The notes beneath the pieces were generated by a model. The model was not told the origin of the DNA, did not search any database, and was given only the letters and a program-made list of their open reading frames with translations. The translations under genes and the position numbers were made by a program. Shown here piece by piece: positions 51,969-60,357 of a DNA stretch of 64,000 bases. The DNA is taken from positions 292,352-356,351 of the forward strand of contig NZ_VTTO01000007.1 of assembly GCF_008364825.1 (NCBI RefSeq), read 5' to 3'. The stretch comes from Azospirillum sp. B21. GTDB taxonomy: Bacteria; Pseudomonadota; Alphaproteobacteria; Azospirillales; Azospirillaceae. How positions within the stretch are numbered: position 1 is the stretch's first letter; every line of letters begins with the position of its first letter.

Positions 51969-54269
51969 TCAGGACCCGTGGGGCCGCAACGTCAGCCGGC
52001 CGGTGGCCGGGTCGGCGGTCGCCACGGCGGTTCGGGCGGCGGCCGGTTTGGCGGCTTCCTTCTCCGCCGCAGCCTTGGCCTCGGCGGCCTGCCACTTCTC
52101 GCGCTTCTGCCGCTTCTGGATCATGACCGGGCATTTGTGGTCGTGGTGGTAGAGCATCTGGCAGTGCAGGCACTGGATGCATTCGTTGGGGTTGATCGTG
52201 CCGTCGGGGTGGATGGCCTGCACCGGGCATTCGTTGCCGCAGCGCTGGCACGGGCTGCCGCATTCCTTGTAGCGGCGCAGCCAGTCGAACATCCGCAGCC
52301 GGCCGGGGATCGCCAGCGCCGCTCCCAGCGGGCAGAGATAGCGGCAGAAGAAGCGTTCGATGACCAGACCGGCGGCCAGCAGGGCTACGGCGAATGCCAC
52401 GAACCACCAGTCGCGGATGAAATGCAGGATGATGGCGGTCTTGAACGGCTCGATCTCCGCCGCCTTCTCCGCCGTCGCCAGCGATTGCAGCGAAAAGCCG
52501 AACAGCAGCAGGAAGATGATGTACTTGATCGGCCACAGGCGTTGGTGCAGGGCGAAGGGCACGGTGATCTGGCGGATGCCGATCTTCTTCGCCGCCTTCG
52601 ATGCCAGTTCCTGCAGCGCGCCGAACGGGCAGAGCCAGCCGCAGAAGGCGCCCCGGCCCCAGAACAGCAGCGATGCCGCCACCGAGAACCACAGGATGAA
52701 CACCAGCGGGTCCATCATGAAATAGTCCCAGCGGAAATCGGTGCGCAGCGCGTTGGCGAAGGTCAGGACATTGACCACCGACAGCTGGGCCGTGGCGTAC
52801 CAGCCGAGCCAGACCAGGGTGAAGACCAGATAGGCCGTCCGCACCCGCTCATACAGCGCCGGTCGCTTCGTCAGCTGGTCCTGGAAGAAGAAGATGCCGG
52901 TCAGCAGCAGGATGGCGGCGGACAGGATCGCGATGTCGAGCTGCCGGTTCTGCCAGATGCGCTGCCACAGCGGCGTTTCGGCGGCGTCCTCCGCCGCCTC
53001 GGCACCGGCGGCCTGGATGGCGGCACTGTGGCTGGCGGATTGGGCGGCAGGCTGGTTGGTGGCCGGGGCGGCCGGCTTTTCGATCTTCAGATATTTGTCG
53101 GGCGGCTGGTAGCCGAGATCGAAGGTGACGAACACCTTGTCCAGCGCGGCGATGGCCCGCTGCACCAACAGTTGCAGGCGCCACGGCTCGGCCGGATTGA
53201 ACTCGGTGCCTTCCGGCAGGACGAACAGACCGATTTCCGGGAAATCGGGGGCACCGGCCGCGGCGGTGCTTCCCATGCGCTTGTGCATCTTGTCGCGGAA
53301 GCGGATGGATCCCTCATGCTGCACCATCTCGACCCGGTCGAAGATGCCGCCGCGGACATAGCCCGATCCCTTGAAGGAATAGCGCCCCTGCCCCGCCACC
53401 CACACCGCCTGCTGGCCCGGCTTCAGCCGCTTGGTCAGCGCCTCGTACTCCGCATCGCCCAGCAGCGAGCGGCCGATGGTGGGGATGGTCACCAGGGCGG
53501 CGTAGAGGTCGATGAAGGTGTCGTCGGGGTTGCCGGGTTCGGCGCGGGCGATGGCTTCGGCCTTGCCGGTGCGCTCGAAGGCAGCGTTCACCTCCCCCAC
53601 CGTCAGCGTCAGGCGGCGGACCGAGCCATCGCCGATGAGGGTCGCCCAGTCCTCCACCGCGTCCTTCGACAGGTCGATGGTCTTCGTCACGGTGGGTGCC
53701 GCTTCCGCCACGGTCTTGCCGAGGGCGGTCATCACCTTCTTGCCCGAGCGGATGATCGAATCGCCGATCACCATCACCGTCACGGTGGCGCCCGAAACGA
53801 TGTCCACCGGCGGGCTGGCGGCGCTCTGGGTGGCGAGCGCCAGCACGTTCTTGCCGACATAGCCGTCGATGAAACCGTTGATGCGGGCCGGCGGGATGCC
53901 GATCAGCACGATGGGCTCGTGATGGTCCATCAGCCGCGCGCCCGTCACCGTGCCGTCCGGCGTCAGCCCGACCACCACGTCGATGGGCCGGCCCGAATAG
54001 CCGGTGGTGTTGACGAAGTCGGAGGTGAGATAGGCATGACCGACCACGACATTGCCCTTGTAGACGGGGATGGTGGGGGCGTTTGCGGCCGGTGCGCCGA
54101 AGCGGTCGGCGCCGGGAACGAGGTCGGAGGGTTGAAGCTTCGCCAGATAGGGCAGCAGCCGGCCGCCGTCGGCGGCATGCACCGCGACGATGCCGGTCAG
54201 CAGCAGGAGAAGGGCGACGAGCGCCGATCCCATCCAACGTTGTAAGCGCGTGAACCTCACGACGGCCAT
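51969..54269 (-). CDS. nosR: NosR, membrane flavo-iron-sulfur protein for N2O reduction
   Basis: A 766-residue membrane protein. The N-terminal helix is followed by a periplasmic FMN domain with DIVSGATVTVMVIGDSI, where the Thr takes covalent FMN from NosX. About five helices then carry FCGWLCPFGAL and FCRYLCPLGAAL CxxxCP motifs, and the C-terminus has two [4Fe-4S] sites (CQRCGNECPVQAI, CIQCLHCQMLYHHDHKCPV). The start at 54269 is preferred to 54311: a class II start from the Fnr box centred at 54344.5 would initiate near 54303, downstream of that ATG. It leads the nos operon. Confidence 0.94.
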   Translation of the reverse strand: MAVVRFTRLQRWMGSALVALLLLLTGIVAVHAADGGRLLPYLAKLQPSDLVPGADRFGAPAANAPTIPVYKGNVVVGHAYLTSDFVNTTGYSGRPIDVVVGLTPDGTVTGARLMDHHEPIVLIGIPPARINGFIDGYVGKNVLALATQSAASPPVDIVSGATVTVMVIGDSIIRSGKKVMTALGKTVAEAAPTVTKTIDLSKDAVEDWATLIGDGSVRRLTLTVGEVNAAFERTGKAEAIARAEPGNPDDTFIDLYAALVTIPTIGRSLLGDAEYEALTKRLKPGQQAVWVAGQGRYSFKGSGYVRGGIFDRVEMVQHEGSIRFRDKMHKRMGSTAAAGAPDFPEIGLFVLPEGTEFNPAEPWRLQLLVQRAIAALDKVFVTFDLGYQPPDKYLKIEKPAAPATNQPAAQSASHSAAIQAAGAEAAEDAAETPLWQRIWQNRQLDIAILSAAILLLTGIFFFQDQLTKRPALYERVRTAYLVFTLVWLGWYATAQLSVVNVLTFANALRTDFRWDYFMMDPLVFILWFSVAASLLFWGRGAFCGWLCPFGALQELASKAAKKIGIRQITVPFALHQRLWPIKYIIFLLLFGFSLQSLATAEKAAEIEPFKTAIILHFIRDWWFVAFAVALLAAGLVIERFFCRYLCPLGAALAIPGRLRMFDWLRRYKECGSPCQRCGNECPVQAIHPDGTINPNECIQCLHCQMLYHHDHKCPVMIQKRQKREKWQAAEAKAAAEKEAAKPAAARTAVATADPATGRLTLRPHGS

Positions 54270-54337
54270 CCTCCGGCTTTCGCCCCTTGGCTTCGGTGTC
54301 TCGGGAGGCATGAAAGCGCGCGGTGGCGGAGGAGTTC

Positions 54338-54351
54338 TTGACCGCGGTCAA
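54338..54351. promoter_or_regulatory. Fnr/Nnr-type box 1 in the nosR-napE divergent promoter
   Basis: TTGAC-CGCG-GTCAA is a perfect inverted repeat of TTG-N8-CAA form. It is nearest to nosR and well placed to drive the nos operon. Confidence 0.85.
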
Positions 54352-54375
54352 GAGTTTGGCGGACCGCTGTGCGAA

Positions 54376-54389
54376 TTGCGCCAGATCAA
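54376..54389. promoter_or_regulatory. Fnr/Nnr-type box 2 in the nosR-napE divergent promoter
   Basis: TTGCGCCAGATCAA fits TTG-N8-CAA with one imperfect arm. Its centre is 38 bp from box 1 and 180 bp from the napE ATG, so it may serve a long-leader nap transcript. Confidence 0.65.
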
Positions 54390-54562
54390 CAACTCTTGCG
54401 GGAAAGGGTGAGTTGCAGGGAAATAGCCTTTTCAGCGGGCTCCAGAGGAAGTTGCCGACACTCTGAAGACATACCCCCTAGGGGCAATATGCCGCTGCGT
54501 GACGTTTCCAGCAATTTGCGGTTGGAACGATCAACCCGAGATAAAGCACAAGGCCGCATCCC

Positions 54563-54808
54563 ATGAGCGCAGCCCGGCAACCCGGTCCAGCCCGCCGCAC
54601 CGATGCTTCCACATCTGCCGATCCCCACCTGTCGCCGGAAGCGGTTCCGGCGGTCGATCCGGGGATCCGCAGGCGCGAGATCGCGATGTTCCTGCTGCTG
54701 GCCGTGTTCATCTGGCCGGTGCTGTCGATCGCCGTCGTCGGCGGTTATGGCTTCATCGTTTGGATGTCGCAGCTGATCCTGGGCCCGCCCGGTCCGCCGC
54801 CGGTTTGA
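54563..54808 (+). CDS. napE: NapE, small membrane protein of periplasmic nitrate reductase operon
   Basis: An 81-residue protein with a single helix in the NapE pattern (RREIAMFLLLAVFIWPVLSI, then AVVGGYGFIVWMSQLILGPP). The N-terminal 35 residues are polar and probably disordered. The role is undefined in the family. It opens napEFDABC, divergent from nosR. Confidence 0.9.
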   Translation: MSAARQPGPARRTDASTSADPHLSPEAVPAVDPGIRRREIAMFLLLAVFIWPVLSIAVVGGYGFIVWMSQLILGPPGPPPV

Positions 54809-54824
54809 CGGGAAGGCCGTGCCC

Positions 54825-55340
54825 ATGGCCGCCGACGCAATCGACAGGGGACGACGGAGCTTCCTGCGGGGACGGCCGGCAACCGGCCCCGCACCGATCC
54901 ATCCCCCCTGGTCGCGACCCGATTACTTCGCCGCGCTCTGCACCCGCTGCGGCGCCTGTGCCGATGCCTGTCCGGAGGCGATCCTGCGTCCGGGCGACGG
55001 CGGCTATCCGGAGGTCGACTTCACGCGCGGCGAATGCAGCTTCTGCGGCGCCTGCGCCGATGCCTGTCCAGAGCCGATCTTCGATCAGACGGCGGCACCC
55101 TGGTCGTTGCGTGCCACCGTCGCCGACGATTGCCTGGCGGTGCGGCGGGTGGTGTGCCGCAGCTGCCAGGATGCATGTCCGGAAGGAGCCATCCGCTTCA
55201 TCCCCGCCGCGGGCGGGGCCGCCCATGCGCGCATCGACGATGCCGCCTGCACCGGCTGCGGCGCCTGCGTCGCCGCCTGCCCGGCCGGTGCCGTGACCCT
55301 CGACCACCAGACCGGGAGCCCAGTCCATGCCGCTCGATGA
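54825..55340 (+). CDS. napF: NapF, cytoplasmic [4Fe-4S] ferredoxin-like protein
   Basis: A 171-residue iron-sulfur protein with Cys clusters CTRCGACADACPE, CSFCGACADACPE, CRSCQDACPEG and CTGCGACVAACP. NapF assists loading of NapA before Tat export. The ATG at 54825 lies 8 bases after GGAAGG; a GTG at 54819 is less likely. The third cluster spacing is irregular (CxxCxxxC), as in other NapF proteins. It overlaps napD by 14 bases. Confidence 0.93.
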   Translation: MAADAIDRGRRSFLRGRPATGPAPIHPPWSRPDYFAALCTRCGACADACPEAILRPGDGGYPEVDFTRGECSFCGACADACPEPIFDQTAAPWSLRATVADDCLAVRRVVCRSCQDACPEGAIRFIPAAGGAAHARIDDAACTGCGACVAACPAGAVTLDHQTGSPVHAAR

Positions 55341-55623
55341 CACCATTGGATCGGCGCCCGCCAGCGAACTCCACATCGCCTCGCTGCTGCTGCATGTGCG
55401 CCCCGACAGTCAACCAATGGTCCGCGCGGAGATTGCGGCCATGCCCGGGACCGAACTGCACATCGAACAACCCGGCAAGATGGTGGTTACCGTCGAAGGA
55501 CCGCATGAGGGCTGGATCGCCGACCGCATGACCGCGCTGCATCTGCTGGACGGCGTGTTCTCCGCGGTCATGGTCTTCCACCACGTCGACCATGGGGAGG
55601 GGATGCCGCCGTCCGAACCCTGA
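55327..55623 (+). CDS. napD: NapD, chaperone binding the NapA Tat signal
   Basis: A 98-residue protein of NapD fold (ELHIASLLLHVRPDSQPMVR, then AMPGTELHIEQPGKMVVTVE). It binds the NapA signal peptide and delays export until the cofactor is in place. It lies 64 bp before napA. Confidence 0.92.
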   Translation: MPLDDTIGSAPASELHIASLLLHVRPDSQPMVRAEIAAMPGTELHIEQPGKMVVTVEGPHEGWIADRMTALHLLDGVFSAVMVFHHVDHGEGMPPSEP

Positions 55624-55687
55624 CCGGCAAAACGCTGCCCTGCCCTGCCCGCCCGACCCGAACGCCAGAAGAAAAGGGGGAACGCCC

Positions 55688-58180
55688 ATGTTGGACCGTC
55701 GCGATTTCATCAAGGCCCAGGCGGTGGCCGCCGCCGCTGCCGCAGGGGGCATCAGCCTGCCGGCCGCTGCCCAGAGTTCGATGGTGGCGGGTGAGGACAC
55801 GGCGCTGAAATGGTCCAAGGCACCCTGCCGCTTCTGCGGCACCGGCTGCGGCGTGATGGTCGCGACCAAGGACAACCGCGTCGTCGCCACCCACGGCGAC
55901 ATGCAGGCGGAGGTGAACCGCGGCCTGAACTGCGTGAAGGGCTATTTCCTGTCCAAGATCATGTATGGCCAGGACCGCCTGACCCAGCCTCTGCTGCGCA
56001 TGCGTGACGGCAAGTACCACAAGGACGGCGAGTTCCAGCCGGTCTCGTGGGACCGGGCCTTCGACGAGATGGCCAGCCAGTGGAAGCGCGTGCTGAAGGC
56101 GAAGGGACCCGACGCGGTCGGCATGTTCGGGTCCGGACAATGGACGATCTGGGAGGGCTATGCGGCATCCAAGCTGATGCGCGCCGGCTTCCGCACCAAC
56201 AACCTGGACCCCAACGCCCGCCACTGCATGGCGTCGGCCGCCGTCGCCTTCATCCGCACCTTCGGCATGGACGAGCCGATGGGCTGCTACGACGATTTCG
56301 AGCATGCCGACGCCTTCGTCCTCTGGGGCTCCAACATGGCGGAGATGCACCCCATCCTGTGGACCCGCATCACCGACCGACGCCTTGCCCACAGCCATGT
56401 GAAGGTGGCGGTGCTGTCGACCTTCGAGCATCGCAGCTTCGAGCTGGCCGACATCCCGATGATCTTCGAGCCGGGAACCGATCTGGCGATCCTGAACTAC
56501 ATCGCCAACCACATCATCCAGACCAACCGGGTGAACAGGGAGTTTGTCGAGAAGCACTGCAACTTCCGCCTGGGGCAGAAGGACATCGGCTATGGCCTGC
56601 GTCCGGAAAGCGTGCTGGAGGTGCGGGCGGCCAACGCCAAGGACCCGGCGGATTCCAAGCCCATCGATTTCGACGCCTTCGCCAAGTTCGTCAGCACCTA
56701 CACGCTGGACTATACCGCCGAGCTGACCAAGGTGCCGAAGGAGCGGCTGCTGGCGCTCGCCGAGATGTATGCCGACCCGAAGACCAAGGTCATGTCGCTG
56801 TGGACCATGGGGTTCAACCAGCATGTCCGCGGCGTGTGGGTGAACCACATGGTCTACAACATCCACCTGCTGACCGGGAAAATCTCCGAGCCGGGCAACA
56901 GCCCCTTCTCGCTGACCGGCCAGCCTTCGGCCTGCGGCACCGCGCGCGAGGTCGGCACCTTCTCCCACCGCCTGCCCGCCGACATGCAGGTCGCCAACCC
57001 GACCCACCGCGCCCACACGGAGGAGGCCTGGAAGCTGCCCAAGGGGCTGCTGCCGGCCAAGATCGGCTACCACGCCGTCCAGCAGGACCGCATGCTCAAG
57101 GACGGGAAGCTCAACGCCTACTGGATCATGGTGAACAACAACCTGCAGGCCGCCCCCAACAGCGCCAACGAGACCTATCCCGGGTACCGCAATCCTGAGA
57201 ACTTCATCGTGGTGTCCGACGCCTACCCCACCGTCACCGCCTCGGCCGCCGACCTGATCCTGCCGGCGGCCATGTGGGTCGAGAAGGAAGGCGCCTACGG
57301 CAATGCCGAACGCCGCACTCATTTCTGGCACCAGCTGGTCACCGCACCGGGCGAGGCGCGTTCCGACCTGTGGCAGCTGATGGAGTTCTCCAAACGCTTC
57401 ACCACGGACGAGGTGTGGCCGGGGGAGGTTTTGGACGCCAATCCGTCCTACCGCGGCAAGACGCTGTTCGACGTGCTGTTCCGGAACGGCAATGTCGACC
57501 GCTTTCCTCTGTCGGAGCTGAATGCCGAGTACGCCAACGACGAGTCCAAGGATTTCGGCTTCTACGTCCAGAAGGGCCTGTTCGAGGAATATGCCGGTTT
57601 CGGCCGCGGCCACGGGCATGATCTGGCGCCCTTCGACACCTACCATCAGGTGCGCGGGCTGCGATGGCCGGTGGTGGACGGCAAGGAGACGCGCTGGCGC
57701 TACCGCGAGGGGCTGGACCCCTTCGTCAAGCCGGGCGAGGACGTCCGCTTCTACGGCAACCCGGACGGCAAGGCCAACATCTTCGCCTTCCCCTACGAGC
57801 CGCCGGCCGAGGAACCGGACAAGGATTTCGACCTGTGGCTGGTCACGGGGCGCGTGCTGGAGCATTGGCACAGCGGATCGATGACCATGCGCGTGCCGGA
57901 GCTGTACAAGGCAATGCCGATGGCGTTGGTTTTCATGCATCCCGACGACGCCAAATCGCGCGGCCTGCGCCGTGGGTCCGAAGTGAAGGTCGTCTCACGG
58001 CGCGGCGAGATGCAGACGCGGGTGGAGACGCGCGGGCGCAACAAGCCGCCGCGCGGCGTGGTCTTCGTGCCGTGGTTCGACTCCGCCCGGCTGATCAACA
58101 AGTGCACGCTGGATGCCACCGATCCGATCAGCAAGCAGTCCGACTTCAAGAAGTGCGCCGTCAAGATCGTCGCGGTCTGA
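55688..58180 (+). CDS. napA: Periplasmic nitrate reductase catalytic subunit NapA
   Basis: An 830-residue molybdenum enzyme reducing nitrate to nitrite in the periplasm. The Tat signal is LDRRDFIKAQAVAAAAAAGG. The [4Fe-4S] site is CRFCGTGCGVMVATKD plus GLNCVKGYF, and the Mo-ligating Cys is in NARHCMASAAVAF. bis-MGD binding regions (LWGSNMAEMHPILW, WTMGFNQHVRG, SLTGQPSACGTAREVG) follow. The ATG at 55688 gives the complete signal; the in-frame 55592 does not. Electrons come from NapC via NapB. Confidence 0.97.
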   Translation: MLDRRDFIKAQAVAAAAAAGGISLPAAAQSSMVAGEDTALKWSKAPCRFCGTGCGVMVATKDNRVVATHGDMQAEVNRGLNCVKGYFLSKIMYGQDRLTQPLLRMRDGKYHKDGEFQPVSWDRAFDEMASQWKRVLKAKGPDAVGMFGSGQWTIWEGYAASKLMRAGFRTNNLDPNARHCMASAAVAFIRTFGMDEPMGCYDDFEHADAFVLWGSNMAEMHPILWTRITDRRLAHSHVKVAVLSTFEHRSFELADIPMIFEPGTDLAILNYIANHIIQTNRVNREFVEKHCNFRLGQKDIGYGLRPESVLEVRAANAKDPADSKPIDFDAFAKFVSTYTLDYTAELTKVPKERLLALAEMYADPKTKVMSLWTMGFNQHVRGVWVNHMVYNIHLLTGKISEPGNSPFSLTGQPSACGTAREVGTFSHRLPADMQVANPTHRAHTEEAWKLPKGLLPAKIGYHAVQQDRMLKDGKLNAYWIMVNNNLQAAPNSANETYPGYRNPENFIVVSDAYPTVTASAADLILPAAMWVEKEGAYGNAERRTHFWHQLVTAPGEARSDLWQLMEFSKRFTTDEVWPGEVLDANPSYRGKTLFDVLFRNGNVDRFPLSELNAEYANDESKDFGFYVQKGLFEEYAGFGRGHGHDLAPFDTYHQVRGLRWPVVDGKETRWRYREGLDPFVKPGEDVRFYGNPDGKANIFAFPYEPPAEEPDKDFDLWLVTGRVLEHWHSGSMTMRVPELYKAMPMALVFMHPDDAKSRGLRRGSEVKVVSRRGEMQTRVETRGRNKPPRGVVFVPWFDSARLINKCTLDATDPISKQSDFKKCAVKIVAV

Positions 58181-58195
58181 GGGAGGAGTTGAGCC

Positions 58196-58681
58196 ATGCG
58201 TCCCCATCACCTCGCCGCGCTGGCGGTGCTGCCCTTCCTCGTGCCGGCCGTGCTGTCGGCCCAAAACGCCGAACCGCGCCGGCTGGACTCGCCCTTCCGG
58301 CCGCCGGTGAACTTCGTCGAGCAGATCACTCCCCCGCCGATTCCGCCCGACGTCACAGACGACCGCCGGGTCGCCCGCAATTACCCCGAACAGCCGCCGG
58401 TCATCCCGCACAATGTCCGCGACTATCAGATCACGCTGAACAACAACCAGTGCCTGACCTGCCACAGCCGCCGATTCACCGAGGCGGTGCAGGCGCCGAT
58501 GGTCAGCATCACCCATTACGTCGACCGTGACGGCCAGACGCTGGGTGCCGTCGCGCCACGGCGCTATTTCTGCATGCAGTGCCATGTGCCGCAGACGACG
58601 GCGCAGCCCATCGTGCCCAACACCTTCACCGACCTCGACACCCTGGTCAGCCGGCCATCCGACCGGGGAGACCGCCGATGA
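58196..58681 (+). CDS. napB: NapB, di-haem cytochrome c subunit
   Basis: A 161-residue exported cytochrome. The signal peptide is LAALAVLPFLVPAVLSAQ, and two CxxCH haem sites follow (CLTCHSR, CMQCHVP), with the conserved PPVIPHNVRDYQITLNNNQC region. It docks with NapA in the periplasm. The stop overlaps the napC start (ATGA). Confidence 0.95.
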   Translation: MRPHHLAALAVLPFLVPAVLSAQNAEPRRLDSPFRPPVNFVEQITPPPIPPDVTDDRRVARNYPEQPPVIPHNVRDYQITLNNNQCLTCHSRRFTEAVQAPMVSITHYVDRDGQTLGAVAPRRYFCMQCHVPQTTAQPIVPNTFTDLDTLVSRPSDRGDRR

Positions 58682-59388
58682 AGGCGCGCATTCCGGTCTC
58701 GGTGCGGCGGGCGTGGCAGACCATCGCCCGCCCCAGTCGCACCCTCAGCCTGGGGTTTCTGACGCTGGGCGGCTTCCTGGCCGGCGTGTTCTTCTGGGGC
58801 GGCTTCAACACCGCGCTGGAGGCGACCAACACCGAGGCCTTCTGCATCAGCTGCCACGAGATGCAGTCGAACGTCTATGAGGAGATGAAGCAGACCATCC
58901 ACTTCACCAACCGGTCGGGTGTGCGGGCGACCTGCCCCGACTGCCATGTCCCGCACGAGTGGACCGACAAGATCGCCCGCAAGATGCAGGCATCGAAGGA
59001 GGTCTGGGGCAAGATCTTCGGCACCATCGACACCCGCGACAAGTTCGTCGCCATGCGCCGGGAACTGGCGGAGCATGAATGGGCGCGTCTGAAGTCCAAC
59101 AATTCGCTGGAATGCCGCAACTGCCACAGCGCGGACTCCATGGACATCACCAAGCAGGGGGCGCGGGCGGCGCGCATCCACGAACAATATCTGTTCAGCG
59201 GCGAGCGCACCTGCATCGACTGTCACAAGGGCATCGCCCACCGCCTGCCCGACATGCAGGGCGTCCCGCCCGGCTGGAGCGAGGCGTCGGACAATCCGCA
59301 GAAGCCCATCGGCCATTGGCTGGCCAGCACTGGGGGAAATGACGGGATGAATGGCGGGGTGGCCCTGCCCGCCCCCGCCCCGCGGTGA
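58678..59388 (+). CDS. napC: NapC, membrane tetra-haem quinol dehydrogenase
   Basis: A 236-residue NapC/NirT-family protein. One N-terminal helix (LSLGFLTLGGFLAGVFFWGG) anchors four haem sites CISCHEM, CPDCHVP, CRNCHSA and CIDCHKG. It oxidises ubiquinol, the product of the nearby ubiTUV pathway under anoxia, and reduces NapB. It ends the nap operon, just before the paired palindromes next to parB. Confidence 0.95.
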   Translation: MKARIPVSVRRAWQTIARPSRTLSLGFLTLGGFLAGVFFWGGFNTALEATNTEAFCISCHEMQSNVYEEMKQTIHFTNRSGVRATCPDCHVPHEWTDKIARKMQASKEVWGKIFGTIDTRDKFVAMRRELAEHEWARLKSNNSLECRNCHSADSMDITKQGARAARIHEQYLFSGERTCIDCHKGIAHRLPDMQGVPPGWSEASDNPQKPIGHWLASTGGNDGMNGGVALPAPAPR

Positions 59389-59394
59389 CTTTGC

Positions 59395-59411
59395 TGGTCG
59401 GAATCCGACCA
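59395..59411. repeat. Palindrome copy 1, candidate parS
   Basis: TGGTCGGAATCCGACCA is a perfect 8+1+8 palindrome 41 bp after parB ends (reading on the parB strand). It is the size of known ParB sites. Confidence 0.6.
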
Positions 59412-59431
59412 CCCATCGGCGTCATGGGTGG

Positions 59432-59448
59432 TGGTCGGATTCCGACCA
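59432..59448. repeat. Palindrome copy 2, candidate parS
   Basis: TGGTCGGATTCCGACCA is the same palindrome with the central base changed. The centres are 37 bp apart. Together the two copies also form one long hairpin that could end napC and parB transcription. Confidence 0.6.
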
Positions 59449-59451
59449 GTC

Positions 59452-60357
59452 TCAATCGGTGGCGGCTTCGAGTACGGCGTCGATTGCCGCACGCATCTCC
59501 TGCAAGGCCTGACGGTCGGTCTCCGACAATCGCTGCGGCTTCCCCTGCAACTCCCTCAGCACGTCACGCGCCTGGAACACCGGCTTTGCCGCGCGTTTGG
59601 GCAGCGCGCTGGATGCCACGCCGGCCGGCGCACTGACCGACGCGCGCTTCGCCGCCATCTCCGGCGAGGCTGAAACAGGATCAGCGGCGGGGGAGGGTGG
59701 GGCGCCCGCATCCGACTGCTTCAGCTTCTCCCAGGCCCGCACCTGCTCGTCCTGGTCCTCGATCGCCGCCAGTGCCTCCAGCTTCGATTTGGTCGGGCGC
59801 AAAGCGGCGTAATCGGCACGGATGGCCGGCGCCAGACGCTGGAACGACAGCATCATGGTGACGTAGGTCTTCTTGCGGCCCAGCGCGTCGGCAAGCTGCC
59901 GGTGCGAATAGCCATGCCGCTCCGCCAGACGGAACAGGGCGTCGGATTCCTCCAACGGGTTCAGGTCGCTCCGCTGCAGGTTTTCGACGATCGCGATTTC
60001 CTCGTCGTCGTCGCCGGTGAACAGGATGCCGAAGATGGTTTCCCGTCCAAGCAGCCTCATCGCCCGCAACCGCCGCTCGCCATAGACCAGCTGCCAACGG
60101 TCGTCGGCGATCTGGCGCACGCCGACCGGTTGCTGCAGCCCATGACGGTCGATGGAGGCCGCGAGCCCCTGCAACTCCTCCTCGTCGAACTCGCGCCGCG
60201 GCTGGTTCGGGTTGGGGGCGACGCGGTCCACCGGGACTTCGACCAGATGGGGGGCATGGCGGCTGAGGCCGAACAGCGCATCCTTCACGCGGGCGGCGGC
60301 CGTGCTGTTGGCGCTCTGGGCGGATTTCTGCGCCTTCCCCAGCAGACTACGCGACAC
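59452..60357 (-). CDS. parB: ParB, centromere-binding partition protein
   Basis: A 301-residue ParB/RepB-type protein. The CTPase/ParB domain has VAPNPNQPRREFDEEELQGL, HGLQQPVGVRQ and the GERRLRAMRLLG motif. The helix-turn-helix is HGYSHRQLADALGRKKTYVT, and the C-terminal part suits dimerisation. The start is GTG at 60357, 6 bases after AAGGAGG and overlapping parA by 11 bases. It is expected to bind the paired palindromes next to its own 3' end, though that is inference. Confidence 0.92.
   Translation of the reverse strand: MSRSLLGKAQKSAQSANSTAAARVKDALFGLSRHAPHLVEVPVDRVAPNPNQPRREFDEEELQGLAASIDRHGLQQPVGVRQIADDRWQLVYGERRLRAMRLLGRETIFGILFTGDDDEEIAIVENLQRSDLNPLEESDALFRLAERHGYSHRQLADALGRKKTYVTMMLSFQRLAPAIRADYAALRPTKSKLEALAAIEDQDEQVRAWEKLKQSDAGAPPSPAADPVSASPEMAAKRASVSAPAGVASSALPKRAAKPVFQARDVLRELQGKPQRLSETDRQALQEMRAAIDAVLEAATD

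Noticed and set aside
51759..54245. An 828-codon open frame on the plus strand
   Set aside because: It is antisense to nosR and has no recognisable domain.
55568..57940. A 790-codon open frame on the minus strand
   Set aside because: It is antisense to napA. Its composition (His/Gly/Val/Arg-rich) is typical of reverse frames in GC-rich coding DNA.
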